DNA from: Rapidithrix thailandica
Lineage (GTDB): Bacteria > Bacteroidota > Bacteroidia > Cytophagales > Flammeovirgaceae
Reading direction: 5' to 3'
Length of the DNA stretch: 64,000 nucleotides
Assembly (NCBI RefSeq): GCF_039710355.1
Contig: NZ_JBDKWZ010000004.1
Span: 1-64,000, forward strand
Each line of letters begins with the position of its first letter. Position 1 is the stretch's first letter. This document shows positions 39,854-47,978 of the stretch, piece after piece. The notes under the pieces were generated by a model. That model saw only the letters and a program-made list of their open reading frames with translations, was not told the origin of the DNA and made no database searches. Both the position numbers and the translations under genes were made by a program.

Positions 39854-41926
39854 ATGTTTATCGTATCCGAATCAGGTAATCCCAGTAATTATATCCAAGT
39901 AAAACCATTGGGGTTGCCGGTAGACCCTTTTGTGGTAGACTTTTACCGTTCCCGGGAACAGGCGGACGGAAAGTACGGCAAAGGAGACAAGTCTTATGAC
40001 GGAGCCTTTGGTTTTGATCGCTTTGAGAAAGACGTAGTAGCCGAAGGACGGATCAATGAGTACCCCAAGCTTGCGGGTATTGTACAAAAGGACAAAAACA
40101 CCTCCGGAAACCGCGATTACCTCTGTCCGTACTTGTCGATATGGCCACCCAATGTACAGGGGAATATGAACAACACCAAGAATACCGTGGAGGTAGTGGT
40201 ACGCTTGGAAAAAGGCAAGGGGTTTAAAGGCAAATGCGGCAAACAGGGCACTGCCAAATTTATTAGTTCCGACCCGTCCAGTATAACCATTGACGGGGGG
40301 CCGGACAAGTCCCTTACCCTTAACCTCAAAACCAAGGAAAGCCAGTTACCCACTATCAAACTGGAGTGTTTAAAACCCTTTTCTTCGGAGGTCTATATCA
40401 CTGCGGAGATCAGTGATAAGGTGGTTGGGAAACTGATTATCTATCCGAATGATAAACGTTACAAGGTCATTATACAGCCTGTACATGTTTCTTTAGGAAC
40501 TTCAAAAAGATTTAATTCAGTGCCTACCGCTTCGGTTCCGGATATCCGGGAGGCGCAGTTCAAAGATTACCTCAACAACAAATCCTTTAATCAGGCGCTT
40601 ATTCACTGTGAAGTGGCCAGTACCACCCATCAAATTACGCTTTTACACTCAGACTTTTTTAATAAATATTTTTTTAACGTGTCCGGCAATAATTATTTAT
40701 CAGGAGATGATAAAATACGTTTTAGGTTTAACTCCTTGATGCAAAAAGATTATATAAAGTTATCGAGGACGCCCCAGGAAACCCATGAAATCGCAACTAA
40801 GCAAAGTGCCTATACCCAAAGCGGTATGGATCAGGCTATTGACGATTTTATGACTGAGTTTACCCGGCTGGTAAGCTACGATACCCAGGCGCAAACCCCT
40901 TTGGACCAGGTCCGGGCAGCACAAACGGCACATACCCACCAGAGTTTTACCCAGGCTTGGAACAATCCCCTGATTAACAACGGGACCAACGGAAAGTACG
41001 ATGTGTTTTTGAAGGCACAACAACAAATGCATGCTATACTTGCCCAACAAGGTGTGATCAATGTGGATGAAAAAACTCCAAGAGACAAGTTAAATTCGGA
41101 TCCCCAGAACATTCAGGTTTATGTGTTTTATCATGCTGATATACATGCTTCTTTTGCTGATGATATTGGTAGGGATTTAACTCAAGGGAAAGTCAATGGC
41201 TATACATATACAGGAAATGGAATCACCCATATGTTTTCCAATGGTTTTTCTTCTGTGGATGAAATAATACACGAAATAGGACACGGTTTAGGACTGCCAC
41301 ATACCTTTAGTAAAGGACTCGGGGATGGTAAAGTGGTAGCGGAACGAACCCGTCAAGAAATTGACGAAGAAGCCAAAAATATAAAAGGTGAAATTAAATA
41401 CCTCGAAGGTCGACTTGATGATTTTGAGAACCGTAATCATAACTTACAGACTCTCAATATGGATCTGGATAAGTATCTTCGTTATCACAATTTATACTGG
41501 AAGTACAAATCCAGATTGGATCCGGTGGGAAGTTTGGGCTATAATAAATACCGGATGTTTCAATACAGGATTAATGAAATTCAGGATATGATGTGTTTAG
41601 AAGGTGAAGTCAATCTTTCATCTTTAGATGTATCAAACACTGATCTTGAAGTAGAAAGAAGTAAAAATTCTGTAAGAGCGGGCGAACTGGAAGCCAAAAA
41701 GACTGAACTTTCACAATTAGAAGCCGAGAGAGAAAAGGCTTCTAAAAAAGGATATAAAGCCAAGTACAAACCACAAAGTGGTACGGATGAGAACTATATG
41801 GATTATGCGATGGATGAAAAGAACACTGTTAATTCCAGGTTTCAACGAAAATGTTTGTATAAATCTCAATGGGATGTCATGCGGGATCATGCGAGTAATG
41901 TAAAATTGATAAAGTTAATGCCATGA
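39854..41926 (+). CDS. Metzincin-like zinc metalloprotease, candidate T6SS effector (copy 2)
   Basis: A 690-aa protein related to copy 1. The N-terminal domain keeps VSESGNPSNYIQVKPL, FGFDRF and YLSIWPPN. HEIGHGLGLPH starts near residue 473, and ENYMDYAMDE near 645 is the Met-turn. A long coiled-coil insert again separates the two. The centre and C-terminus differ strongly from copy 1, so the modules are allelic variants rather than a recent duplication. The stop overlaps the lipoprotein start (ATGA). Confidence 0.72.
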   Translation: MFIVSESGNPSNYIQVKPLGLPVDPFVVDFYRSREQADGKYGKGDKSYDGAFGFDRFEKDVVAEGRINEYPKLAGIVQKDKNTSGNRDYLCPYLSIWPPNVQGNMNNTKNTVEVVVRLEKGKGFKGKCGKQGTAKFISSDPSSITIDGGPDKSLTLNLKTKESQLPTIKLECLKPFSSEVYITAEISDKVVGKLIIYPNDKRYKVIIQPVHVSLGTSKRFNSVPTASVPDIREAQFKDYLNNKSFNQALIHCEVASTTHQITLLHSDFFNKYFFNVSGNNYLSGDDKIRFRFNSLMQKDYIKLSRTPQETHEIATKQSAYTQSGMDQAIDDFMTEFTRLVSYDTQAQTPLDQVRAAQTAHTHQSFTQAWNNPLINNGTNGKYDVFLKAQQQMHAILAQQGVINVDEKTPRDKLNSDPQNIQVYVFYHADIHASFADDIGRDLTQGKVNGYTYTGNGITHMFSNGFSSVDEIIHEIGHGLGLPHTFSKGLGDGKVVAERTRQEIDEEAKNIKGEIKYLEGRLDDFENRNHNLQTLNMDLDKYLRYHNLYWKYKSRLDPVGSLGYNKYRMFQYRINEIQDMMCLEGEVNLSSLDVSNTDLEVERSKNSVRAGELEAKKTELSQLEAEREKASKKGYKAKYKPQSGTDENYMDYAMDEKNTVNSRFQRKCLYKSQWDVMRDHASNVKLIKLMP

Positions 41927-42570
41927 GAAATTCAATCATTTTTTATTTCATTGTATTACTATTTAGTGGCTCTTGTCGCAGTATTGAGAGTAAAACTACA
42001 GAAGGACAGGTCATATTTTATGAAAGTTATGATAAGTCGACAGATACTTATGCTGTAGTGATACAAAACAAGAAAGCGGGGGTACTTACCTATCTTGTAG
42101 AGTTAGACCGAAACATTATAGGAATAAGAACCAAACCTGGTTATGCTTTGCCAACTTCATACAATAAAGACCGTGTAAATTTAGATTTTGGTTACCGTTA
42201 TGATGTATTTATGATTTCGGGAAGATCAGCTGGCATATGTGAACAGGAGTATCATGAAAACTATGAAGAAGAAAACCTTAGATACAGGGTTCGGTTCTAC
42301 GCTCGTGATAAAGCAGAAGGAGAAATAGGCTTTATAGGGGAAACGCCTATTAAAGGAAACCGGTGCTTAGAAGAGTGGTATGGGAGGTATTATTATTCTG
42401 ATAAATATCTCTTTCCATCCCCCATGTATAAAGTGTCAAAAATTAATTATCGTAAGTTACATAAGAAAATGGGCAAGAAGTTAGACAAAGCCATTGCTGC
42501 GGTATATGAAGGAAAGTCCTTTGAAGACGTCGAAAAGGTACTGTATGAGGTGTATAAAGGAAGGTACTAA
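41923..42570 (+). CDS. Lipoprotein, candidate immunity protein of metalloprotease module 2
   Basis: A 215-aa protein with a lipoprotein signal (FYFIVLLFSGSCRSIES, lipobox SGSC). It is beta-rich (QVIFYESYDKSTDTYAVVIQ) and ends in a lysine-rich helix. It occupies the same place as the 8372 gene and shares only scattered residues with it, as expected for immunity proteins that follow their toxin. Function inferred from position. Confidence 0.62.
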   Translation: MRNSIIFYFIVLLFSGSCRSIESKTTEGQVIFYESYDKSTDTYAVVIQNKKAGVLTYLVELDRNIIGIRTKPGYALPTSYNKDRVNLDFGYRYDVFMISGRSAGICEQEYHENYEEENLRYRVRFYARDKAEGEIGFIGETPIKGNRCLEEWYGRYYYSDKYLFPSPMYKVSKINYRKLHKKMGKKLDKAIAAVYEGKSFEDVEKVLYEVYKGRY

Positions 42571-42583
42571 CTTACTAACCTGA

Positions 42584-42626
42584 AAAAAAGCCGGGTTTGT
42601 AGCAATCCACTACAAATCCGGCTTTT
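42584..42626. terminator. Terminator after effector module 2
   Basis: AAAAGCCGGGTTTGTAG pairs with CTACAAATCCGGCTTTT around a 7-nt loop (one mismatch). Same position and sequence type as 9019-9064. Confidence 0.82.
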
Positions 42627-42733
42627 CTTATTTATGAGATAGAGGGTTGAAGAAAGAACAAAGGCCTAAAAACCAAAAGGGCAAAGTGGCCCACTCCCGT
42701 CATGATCAGGGGGGATTTGAGGCTTTGAACAAC
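42627..42733. other. Spacer between the two element-border hairpins
   Basis: About 107 bp with no supported gene, containing the words CAAAGTGGCCCACTC and a 62-codon frame without context. It is absent in the equivalent place at 9065-9077, so it is an insertion or a lost segment at one border. Confidence 0.35.
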
Positions 42734-42767
42734 AAAGGATTGAAGCCTGAAAGCTTCAATCCTTTTT
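42734..42767. terminator. Bidirectional terminator at the element border
   Basis: AAAGGATTGAAGC pairs perfectly with GCTTCAATCCTTT around CTGAAA, with T run after. It lies 10 bp from the integrase 2 stop and marks the junction of elements 1 and 2. Confidence 0.8.
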
Positions 42768-42777
42768 TATATGCTCC

Positions 42778-43938
42778 CTACCAATCCTGGTTGGACAAAC
42801 TATTGTTTATCACCATTCCCAGACTTCTCAAGTAAATATCCGTCATTTCCAGGGAGTGATGCCTTAATTGGGTTTGCAGGGTTTTAATATCAATTCCGGC
42901 CCGGTAGGCATTGACCACGCCTGTATGCTTCCAGGAGTACAGGGTAATCACTCCGTCAAACAAACCTAATTTGCGCAAGACGGCAATATGCTTGTCGGTA
43001 ACCCTTACCCGTCTGAGTTGGGTTTTGCCCGGTTGCATATTATTGGCCCCGAAGATGTAATAGTCGGCCGGAATTTCGTCTATCTTCATTTGCTCCAGGA
43101 TTTTTTGAAAGCCTTTGTTGATGGCCACCGTTTCCTGTTTGCCGTTTTTGGAGACGTCCGGATACACAATGATATGCCCCTCTTTAAGGTTGACATGACC
43201 GGCTTTTAAACGGGTGATCTCCGTAGGCCTCAGAAAGCCGTAATAGATAAACCGGGTAAAGAAATACAAAGAAGGTTCGTGTTGTAACAAGTGCTCTTCA
43301 ATGGCTGTTTTCTGTTCTTCGGAAAAGGCCTGGTTTTTTGAAGGCTTGTGCTTCCTTCGTTTGATGGAAGCCAAAGGGTTCTTCTCGATCACCTCCCGGC
43401 TGATCAAGACATTGAAAAAGGTCTTGAGAATGGTCAAACGGTTGTTAAACGTACTGTTGGAGACTTCCCGGTCAATGATGAGTTCATCAAAGTAGTCGTA
43501 GTACAGTTTCAAAGGCACGTCTTCGATCTTTTTGCCGGCTACCTCATTGTCCTTTAGAAAAGCGATAAAGTCCTTAAACACGCTTTTATAGCTTTTTACC
43601 GACTCAGCCCTGGCGTTGACGGTTTTGAGTTTAAAAGCGAGTTCAAGGGCTTCTTGGATATTTTGTGTTTGCTTGTTGCTTTTCTTGCGGATCTTGGGCG
43701 CGTTGAATACTGCCCCTTTCTCCAGTTGGCTGTTGGTGTACTGGATCAACTTTTTGGCATAGGCCTTTCGCTCTTTCGCGGTTTTGTATTTTGCGGGGAT
43801 ATAAACCCATTTGCGTTTGAGTTTATCAAGTTTGGCATCCCATGCATAAAATTCCACGTACCACCTCTTTTTGAGGTCTCCGTTTCGATCCACCAAACGG
43901 GCGGGTTTATAGTCAAAGTGCAATTGTTCGTCCGGCAT
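42778..43938 (-). CDS. int: Tyrosine-type site-specific integrase, element 2
   Basis: Almost identical to integrase 1 (10432-11592), with the same YSWKHTG box II and TDIYLRS nucleophile. A few silent or conservative changes only. ATG 43938 preferred for the same reason; the palindrome lies at 44003-44031. With identical integrases, either could mobilise both elements. Confidence 0.9.
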   Translation of the reverse strand: MPDEQLHFDYKPARLVDRNGDLKKRWYVEFYAWDAKLDKLKRKWVYIPAKYKTAKERKAYAKKLIQYTNSQLEKGAVFNAPKIRKKSNKQTQNIQEALELAFKLKTVNARAESVKSYKSVFKDFIAFLKDNEVAGKKIEDVPLKLYYDYFDELIIDREVSNSTFNNRLTILKTFFNVLISREVIEKNPLASIKRRKHKPSKNQAFSEEQKTAIEEHLLQHEPSLYFFTRFIYYGFLRPTEITRLKAGHVNLKEGHIIVYPDVSKNGKQETVAINKGFQKILEQMKIDEIPADYYIFGANNMQPGKTQLRRVRVTDKHIAVLRKLGLFDGVITLYSWKHTGVVNAYRAGIDIKTLQTQLRHHSLEMTDIYLRSLGMVINNSLSNQDW

Positions 43939-44002
43939 CGTTAAACCAAGTTCTTTAATGATTTTTGTGTCAAAACCTGTGTCAACCGAGGGTATAAAGC
44001 AA

Positions 44003-44031
44003 GATAACCCACTGAAAATCAGTGGGTTATA
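44003..44031. promoter_or_regulatory. Palindrome upstream of integrase 2
   Basis: Same palindrome as 11657-11685 with one outer base changed (ATAA... arm 12 of 13 paired). Loop AAA. Confidence 0.55.
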
Positions 44032-44292
44032 TACCAAATGGTCGGGATGACAGGAATGACTGAAAAAACGAGGGAATGGCTTGATACACAGAGGGAAAGG
44101 ATTTTGTAGCAGCGGTTGATGCTTGTAGCAATGCGATTTGTAGCGGTACAGAGGGCTTTTGTTCCTCGGAGGTTACGACTTCTTTTGACCTTCATTTCGT
44201 CCATATTGTACGTTGTTTAGAAAAGTGAAACTTAATTGATCAAAGCACCGGGGTAACCGGTGCTTTGATCAAAAAGAAAAGGTCTTTCAATG
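44032..44292. other. Integrase 2 leader region with perfect hairpin at 44236-44272
   Basis: Equivalent to 11686-11946. The 16-bp stem TTGATCAAAGCACCGG is perfect here. The pairing that is broken in element 1 (C to A change) shows which base changed. No gene supported. Confidence 0.5.
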
Positions 44293-44539
44293 TCAGTTGT
44301 TATGTTGAACTTTTTGAAGAAGGTGCTGGATCAGCAATTCTTGTTGTTGCAACCTATCCAAGGTAAAATTTAGCTTTTCATTGATTTTTAGAATTGATTG
44401 AAAAAGCACTTCGTTTTGAGCTTTTAGCTCTTGAATCTGTTCCAGGTGTAAATCAGTTAGCAGTAATGTGATGATTTTTTGAATGGTTCAAAGCGACCAC
44501 ATTGTCACCATGAACCTCTTGTGATTTGTTGATATTCAT
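44293..44539 (-). pseudogene. Frame-broken coiled-coil protein gene (possible +1 recoding), element 2
   Basis: Same length and frame break as 11947-12193. The first frame (MNINKSQEVHGDNVVALNHS) is identical. In the second frame about 25 coil codons differ (SILKINEKLNFTLDRLQQQE against TVLKLSEQVNFFVKKIHQQD) with no loss of frame and with the hydrophobic spacing kept. Confidence 0.5.
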
Positions 44540-44610
44540 TTGAAATTTAGATAATTATGTTGGTATATGAGTTAAAATGCATTATTGGGGAATAATAAAG
44601 TATTTTAGAA

Positions 44611-45018
44611 TTATAGTCCTTTGAGTTTTAATAATTGGTCTTTGCACTCCAGCAATTGTTTGTACAGTTCCCGGTTCTCTTTTCGCAGTTCTTCTAATTC
44701 CAATTTCTCAGAATCTTTAAGTGCTTTGTCTTGGTCGGGACCTGTAATTTGGTTTCCCTGGCTGTGGTTCATGGCTACCACTCCATCGCCTTTGACTACC
44801 TGGCTTTGGTCACGGCTATCGGCTTGTGTTTCTTCAAAAAAGGCGGTGATAGGCATTTCTAAAGCGGCCGAAAGCTTCTCCAGCCATTTAGTTTCCACAC
44901 TTTTTTTTGTAATTAAGTTATATAAGGTCGATTGTGAAATACCGGATTTTGAAGCAACTTGTGGTATATCCAATCCTTTATCATAAATTCTAGCTTTTAT
45001 GTTACTTCCTATGTTCAT
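44611..45018 (-). CDS. XRE-family repressor with coiled-coil tail, element 2
   Basis: A 135-aa allele of the 12264 repressor. The C-terminal part from ETKWLEKL on is nearly identical; the HTH reads KARIYDKGLDIPQVASKSGI and STLYNLITKK, with about 12 differences in 40 residues. ATG 45018 used. It probably reads a different operator. Confidence 0.8.
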   Translation of the reverse strand: MNIGSNIKARIYDKGLDIPQVASKSGISQSTLYNLITKKSVETKWLEKLSAALEMPITAFFEETQADSRDQSQVVKGDGVVAMNHSQGNQITGPDQDKALKDSEKLELEELRKENRELYKQLLECKDQLLKLKGL

Positions 45019-45041
45019 GGGAATCAATTATTTATAATTTA

Positions 45042-45073
45042 ATTCCAAAATAATGATAATGATATTTTGGAAT
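45042..45073. promoter_or_regulatory. Perfect inverted repeat, candidate repressor operator of element 2
   Basis: ATTCCAAAATA and TATTTTGGAAT, 11-bp perfect arms, 10-nt spacer. It is absent from element 1, whose corresponding region has other AT-rich palindromes. It lies 24 bp upstream of the repressor start, as an autoregulatory operator would. Confidence 0.62.
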
Positions 45074-45205
45074 AATAATAACATATTTATATAATTGCAT
45101 TGAAGTCAAACGCAAATTAATGTATAATAATGCAAAGATTTTGAAAATGACTTCAAGAAATGGGGACCTCCCTAATTTATTGTTCTAAACCTACATAAAA
45201 AAGCT

Positions 45206-45598
45206 ATGAAAAAACAGCAACGCCAAGGCAAACCGGCCTTGAAAGCGGACCGGAATTCCTGTGTCAAATCCAAATCCCGGCCCAGCAACACCAATGACTT
45301 TGAATTGGCCCGGAGAATTCATTATTGCCTGTCCGCCCCCAGCAAAGCCAAGTTGCAAAACACAGTGCTTTCCCAGTGTGCCCGGAGACAGCACCCGGTG
45401 GCCCAACGGACGTATTACAATACCATCAGCGGTACGACCACGAACCCCTGGGTATTGATCGAATTGATGCGGGCTTTGCATTTAAACATCGAACAGTTGA
45501 CCGACCCGGATTTTTACTTTGACGATCCTTTTAAAGGAATGCAGCGAAACGCCTTGGAATCCGAAATAGAAGAAAAACTAAGACTATGCACGCTTTAA
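45206..45598 (+). CDS. Small DNA-binding-like early protein, 130 aa (element 2)
   Basis: Same protein as 12859-13251 with only silent changes visible. The identical start (MKKQQRQGKPALKADRNS) and 13-bp overlap with the next gene are kept. Confidence 0.6.
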   Translation: MKKQQRQGKPALKADRNSCVKSKSRPSNTNDFELARRIHYCLSAPSKAKLQNTVLSQCARRQHPVAQRTYYNTISGTTTNPWVLIELMRALHLNIEQLTDPDFYFDDPFKGMQRNALESEIEEKLRLCTL

Positions 45599-45828
45599 CC
45601 CCTATCGCGATGGATTTGGAAAAGCTGAAAGTGGCCCTGCACAAGGGGGAGACTTCTAAAACCCTGGCTTTGGCGGCCGACTTGCAAAGCCGCTTTACGC
45701 AACTGGAAACGGACCTGAGCTCCAAACTCTGTTCTTACTCCCAGATCATCCAGCGGCAACAAATGATGCTGGAGCTTTTGCAGGAACAAAACAAGGATTT
45801 ACTCCGCTTGCTGGCCAAGCGCAAGTAA
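45586..45828 (+). CDS. Small coiled-coil protein, 80 aa (element 2)
   Basis: Identical protein to 13239-13481 in spite of several silent base changes, a sign of purifying selection. Confidence 0.6.
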   Translation: MHALTPIAMDLEKLKVALHKGETSKTLALAADLQSRFTQLETDLSSKLCSYSQIIQRQQMMLELLQEQNKDLLRLLAKRK

Positions 45829-45868
45829 GCCGCTCTTATTCAACCCTTAATTTTAACCTTTCAAACGT

Positions 45869-47011
45869 ATGGCAGAATCAAACCCTCTGCAATCGCATAA
45901 GCGAAAAGCAGACATGCAGGCTTTTGCCGAAATTTTCCGGGAAAAGCCCTACTGGGAGCAGTACAAGCCGAAACAGCGGATTGCCCTGGTACTTTCCTTT
46001 GTGTGCAACGCCTTGAGCATTGCCGCGGCCTTTACCTTTCCCTTTCTCCAACTGGCCGAACTGTTGCCTTATGTAGCCGAGGAAACGGCTTATTTCCTCA
46101 GCGGCTTGATTACCCTGTGCCTCTTGGTGCTTCTGGAACTGGGCCTACGACTGGAGTTGCGCTATTTCTTTGTAGGCGCCTTGAAAAGCAACTGGCAGAA
46201 GATCAACCCGTTTAGCCTTCTCTGGGTGGCTTTGCTCTTTTCCCTGTCGGTCTTCAGCAGTATGAAAGGCGCGGAATTGTTTGTCTTACATACCGATACC
46301 CAGCAAAAAGTCCTGTTGGATAATTTTCAACGTGACACGGTTCAAATCAACCGAGGTTTTCTCCAACGGATTGCCGAAGAGGAAAAAGCCCTGGCCGCCT
46401 ACAAGGCTTCGGTGTCCTGGAAAGGCAAGATCAATATGTACAATCCCACTACCCGGCAGGTGATTGCCGGGCATACCTCGGAGATTGCCCGGCTCAAAGC
46501 CGACTGGCGGGATGGGTTGCAACATGCGCAGGGCCGTTATGAGCAGCAAGCGGTGGAACAAAAGCAGTTTACCCATACCGCAGCCCGGGTGATGATGGGC
46601 GTCAGCCTTTCGGTGGTGAGCCTGTTTTTGTTGAGTATGTGGTATATCTACTACTTTGCCCACCGCTCGGTACTGGAGGAACAAAACCCGCAGGAGGCCT
46701 CCCGGCCGGTGCCGGTCACGGTCCCTTACGAACCGGAGCGGGAACGCCCTCAAATCGGTTTTCAAATCCCGGTAGTCAAGAAGAAGGACGCGAAGGAGAC
46801 GGCAGAAAGGGACGCGGAGACGGATAAAACGGACGGGGAAAAGACGCGTGTTACGGAAGAAGAACGGGACTACGACAGCCGTAGGCAAGGTTTTGAGATC
46901 ATCTGTGACCATTGCGGCAAGACCGCGCTCAAGCAAAGACCCAACGCTCATTTCTGTTCGGATGCCTGCCGGATGGAGTACTGGAAACTAAAAAACAAGA
47001 AAAAACAATGA
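45869..47011 (+). CDS. Membrane protein with C-terminal zinc ribbon, 380 aa (element 2)
   Basis: As 13522-14664. Changes cluster at residues 145-160 (KVLLDNFQRD) and a few in the charged linker. Four membrane spans and the CDHCGK...CSDAC ribbon are kept. Confidence 0.6.
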   Translation: MAESNPLQSHKRKADMQAFAEIFREKPYWEQYKPKQRIALVLSFVCNALSIAAAFTFPFLQLAELLPYVAEETAYFLSGLITLCLLVLLELGLRLELRYFFVGALKSNWQKINPFSLLWVALLFSLSVFSSMKGAELFVLHTDTQQKVLLDNFQRDTVQINRGFLQRIAEEEKALAAYKASVSWKGKINMYNPTTRQVIAGHTSEIARLKADWRDGLQHAQGRYEQQAVEQKQFTHTAARVMMGVSLSVVSLFLLSMWYIYYFAHRSVLEEQNPQEASRPVPVTVPYEPERERPQIGFQIPVVKKKDAKETAERDAETDKTDGEKTRVTEEERDYDSRRQGFEIICDHCGKTALKQRPNAHFCSDACRMEYWKLKNKKKQ

Positions 47012-47250
47012 ATGAGAAAGTCAACCAATACGTACCGGGGGAAGAGGTAGTTGTTTCTACGGCGATGGGCGTTTTGCCCGCCCGGGTGCTCACCTACGAG
47101 GTACATTACCCGACCACCAAACCCCAGGCCTTTTACAAACTCCGTCTCCTGCAAAATGGCCTGGAGCTGTGGAACGTTCCGGAAAACTGCCTGTTTCCTT
47201 CCCTGGGCCACTTTATGGCCGCTTATGATATTCACTACATGAACCTGTAA
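47008..47250 (+). CDS. Small SH3-like barrel protein, 80 aa (element 2)
   Basis: As 14661-14903, with one visible change (TTKPQAF for TTHPQAF). The ATG at 47008 overlaps the previous stop; a longer frame from 46912 lies inside the upstream gene and is not used. Confidence 0.55.
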   Translation: MNEKVNQYVPGEEVVVSTAMGVLPARVLTYEVHYPTTKPQAFYKLRLLQNGLELWNVPENCLFPSLGHFMAAYDIHYMNL

Positions 47251-47255
47251 TCCCT

Positions 47256-47978
47256 ATGTACTACCGCACCATTACTCAAATCGAAGAGACGGTGTTGGGT
47301 TGTTGTATCCAGGTGGTGGGCAGCGTGGAGCTGGCCCAAACCGTCGTCAACACCAACACCTTTTTACAGCCCGAAAACCGGGCGTTATGGCACTGCCTGC
47401 AAGAGATGCACAAAAAGCGCCAACCTATTGATATTCTCACGGTCATCCACCGGCTGGAAGGGCTTTTAAACAGCCAAAAACAGCCCTTGAAAGCGTATTT
47501 CAAGATCGAGGAACGCTACCGGCAGTTCCGGGAGCAGTTCGCGGCCCAGGTGGCCCGGAAAGTGGATAGGGTGGTAGACCAGGCCAACTTGCAGTACTAC
47601 TGTTTTGTGCTGGTGGAGGCGGCCTTGAGACGGCAACTCTTTGCCGTCCTCAGCCGTCACGACAAGGGGGAGGACCGCAAGAAAATGCTGGACCTCATCT
47701 CCGACACTACCACGGATGTGATTACCCTGCTCAATGCCTTGTTGGACTACAACGAAAAAGACTATGCCCTGTACGAAGACCTGCTCAAAGTGCAAGAGCA
47801 GTTTGACAAGAAAGTACAAAAGATCCAGGTGAGCCGGCGGTACCGGCTCCTGGCTTTGATCCAGGGTTTGCAGGAAACCCGGGGCCTGGTGGAGAAGCAG
47901 AACCTCCGCCTGGCCGCCCAGCTAGACAAAACCATTGACGAACTCCGAAACCACGCCAAACGCTATGCCCTCCTTTGA
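47256..47978 (+). CDS. DnaB N-terminal-domain-like protein, 240 aa (element 2)
   Basis: As 14909-15631; a Tyr to Phe change (REQFAAQ) is the only difference noted. No RecA-type domain. Confidence 0.68.
   Translation: MYYRTITQIEETVLGCCIQVVGSVELAQTVVNTNTFLQPENRALWHCLQEMHKKRQPIDILTVIHRLEGLLNSQKQPLKAYFKIEERYRQFREQFAAQVARKVDRVVDQANLQYYCFVLVEAALRRQLFAVLSRHDKGEDRKKMLDLISDTTTDVITLLNALLDYNEKDYALYEDLLKVQEQFDKKVQKIQVSRRYRLLALIQGLQETRGLVEKQNLRLAAQLDKTIDELRNHAKRYALL

Larger units (their letters stand above)
10432..42767. mobile_element. Element 1: integrated virus-like element, about 32 kb
   Basis: The unit runs from the integrase 3' end to the terminators before the next integrase 3' end. Order: integrase, frame-broken coil gene and repressor (minus); early replication operon; palindromic candidate origin; defence cargo (Vsr, C5 methyltransferase, GHKL ATPase, receiver protein); 54-aa HTH; late operon; TssD-protease-lipoprotein. 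The integrase 3' end and a preceding TTTTTTATAT repeat at 10415-10440 and 42763-42790, consistent with attachment sites at or next to the integrase terminus. Exact ends are not proven, and the 9294-10403 gene might also belong to it. Confidence 0.75.

Noticed and set aside
39854..41926. Metalloprotease as a viral lysin or prohead protease
   Set aside because: It follows tssD with its own promoter, precedes a lipoprotein and has a relative outside the element; a toxin role fits better.
42647..42835. 62-codon plus-strand frame across the element border
   Set aside because: It runs through the terminator and into the opposite strand of the integrase 3' end; no coding pattern.
44019..44204. 61-codon minus-strand frame upstream of integrase 2
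   Set aside because: Overlaps the operator palindrome, has no fold-like pattern, and the equivalent frame is shorter in element 1.
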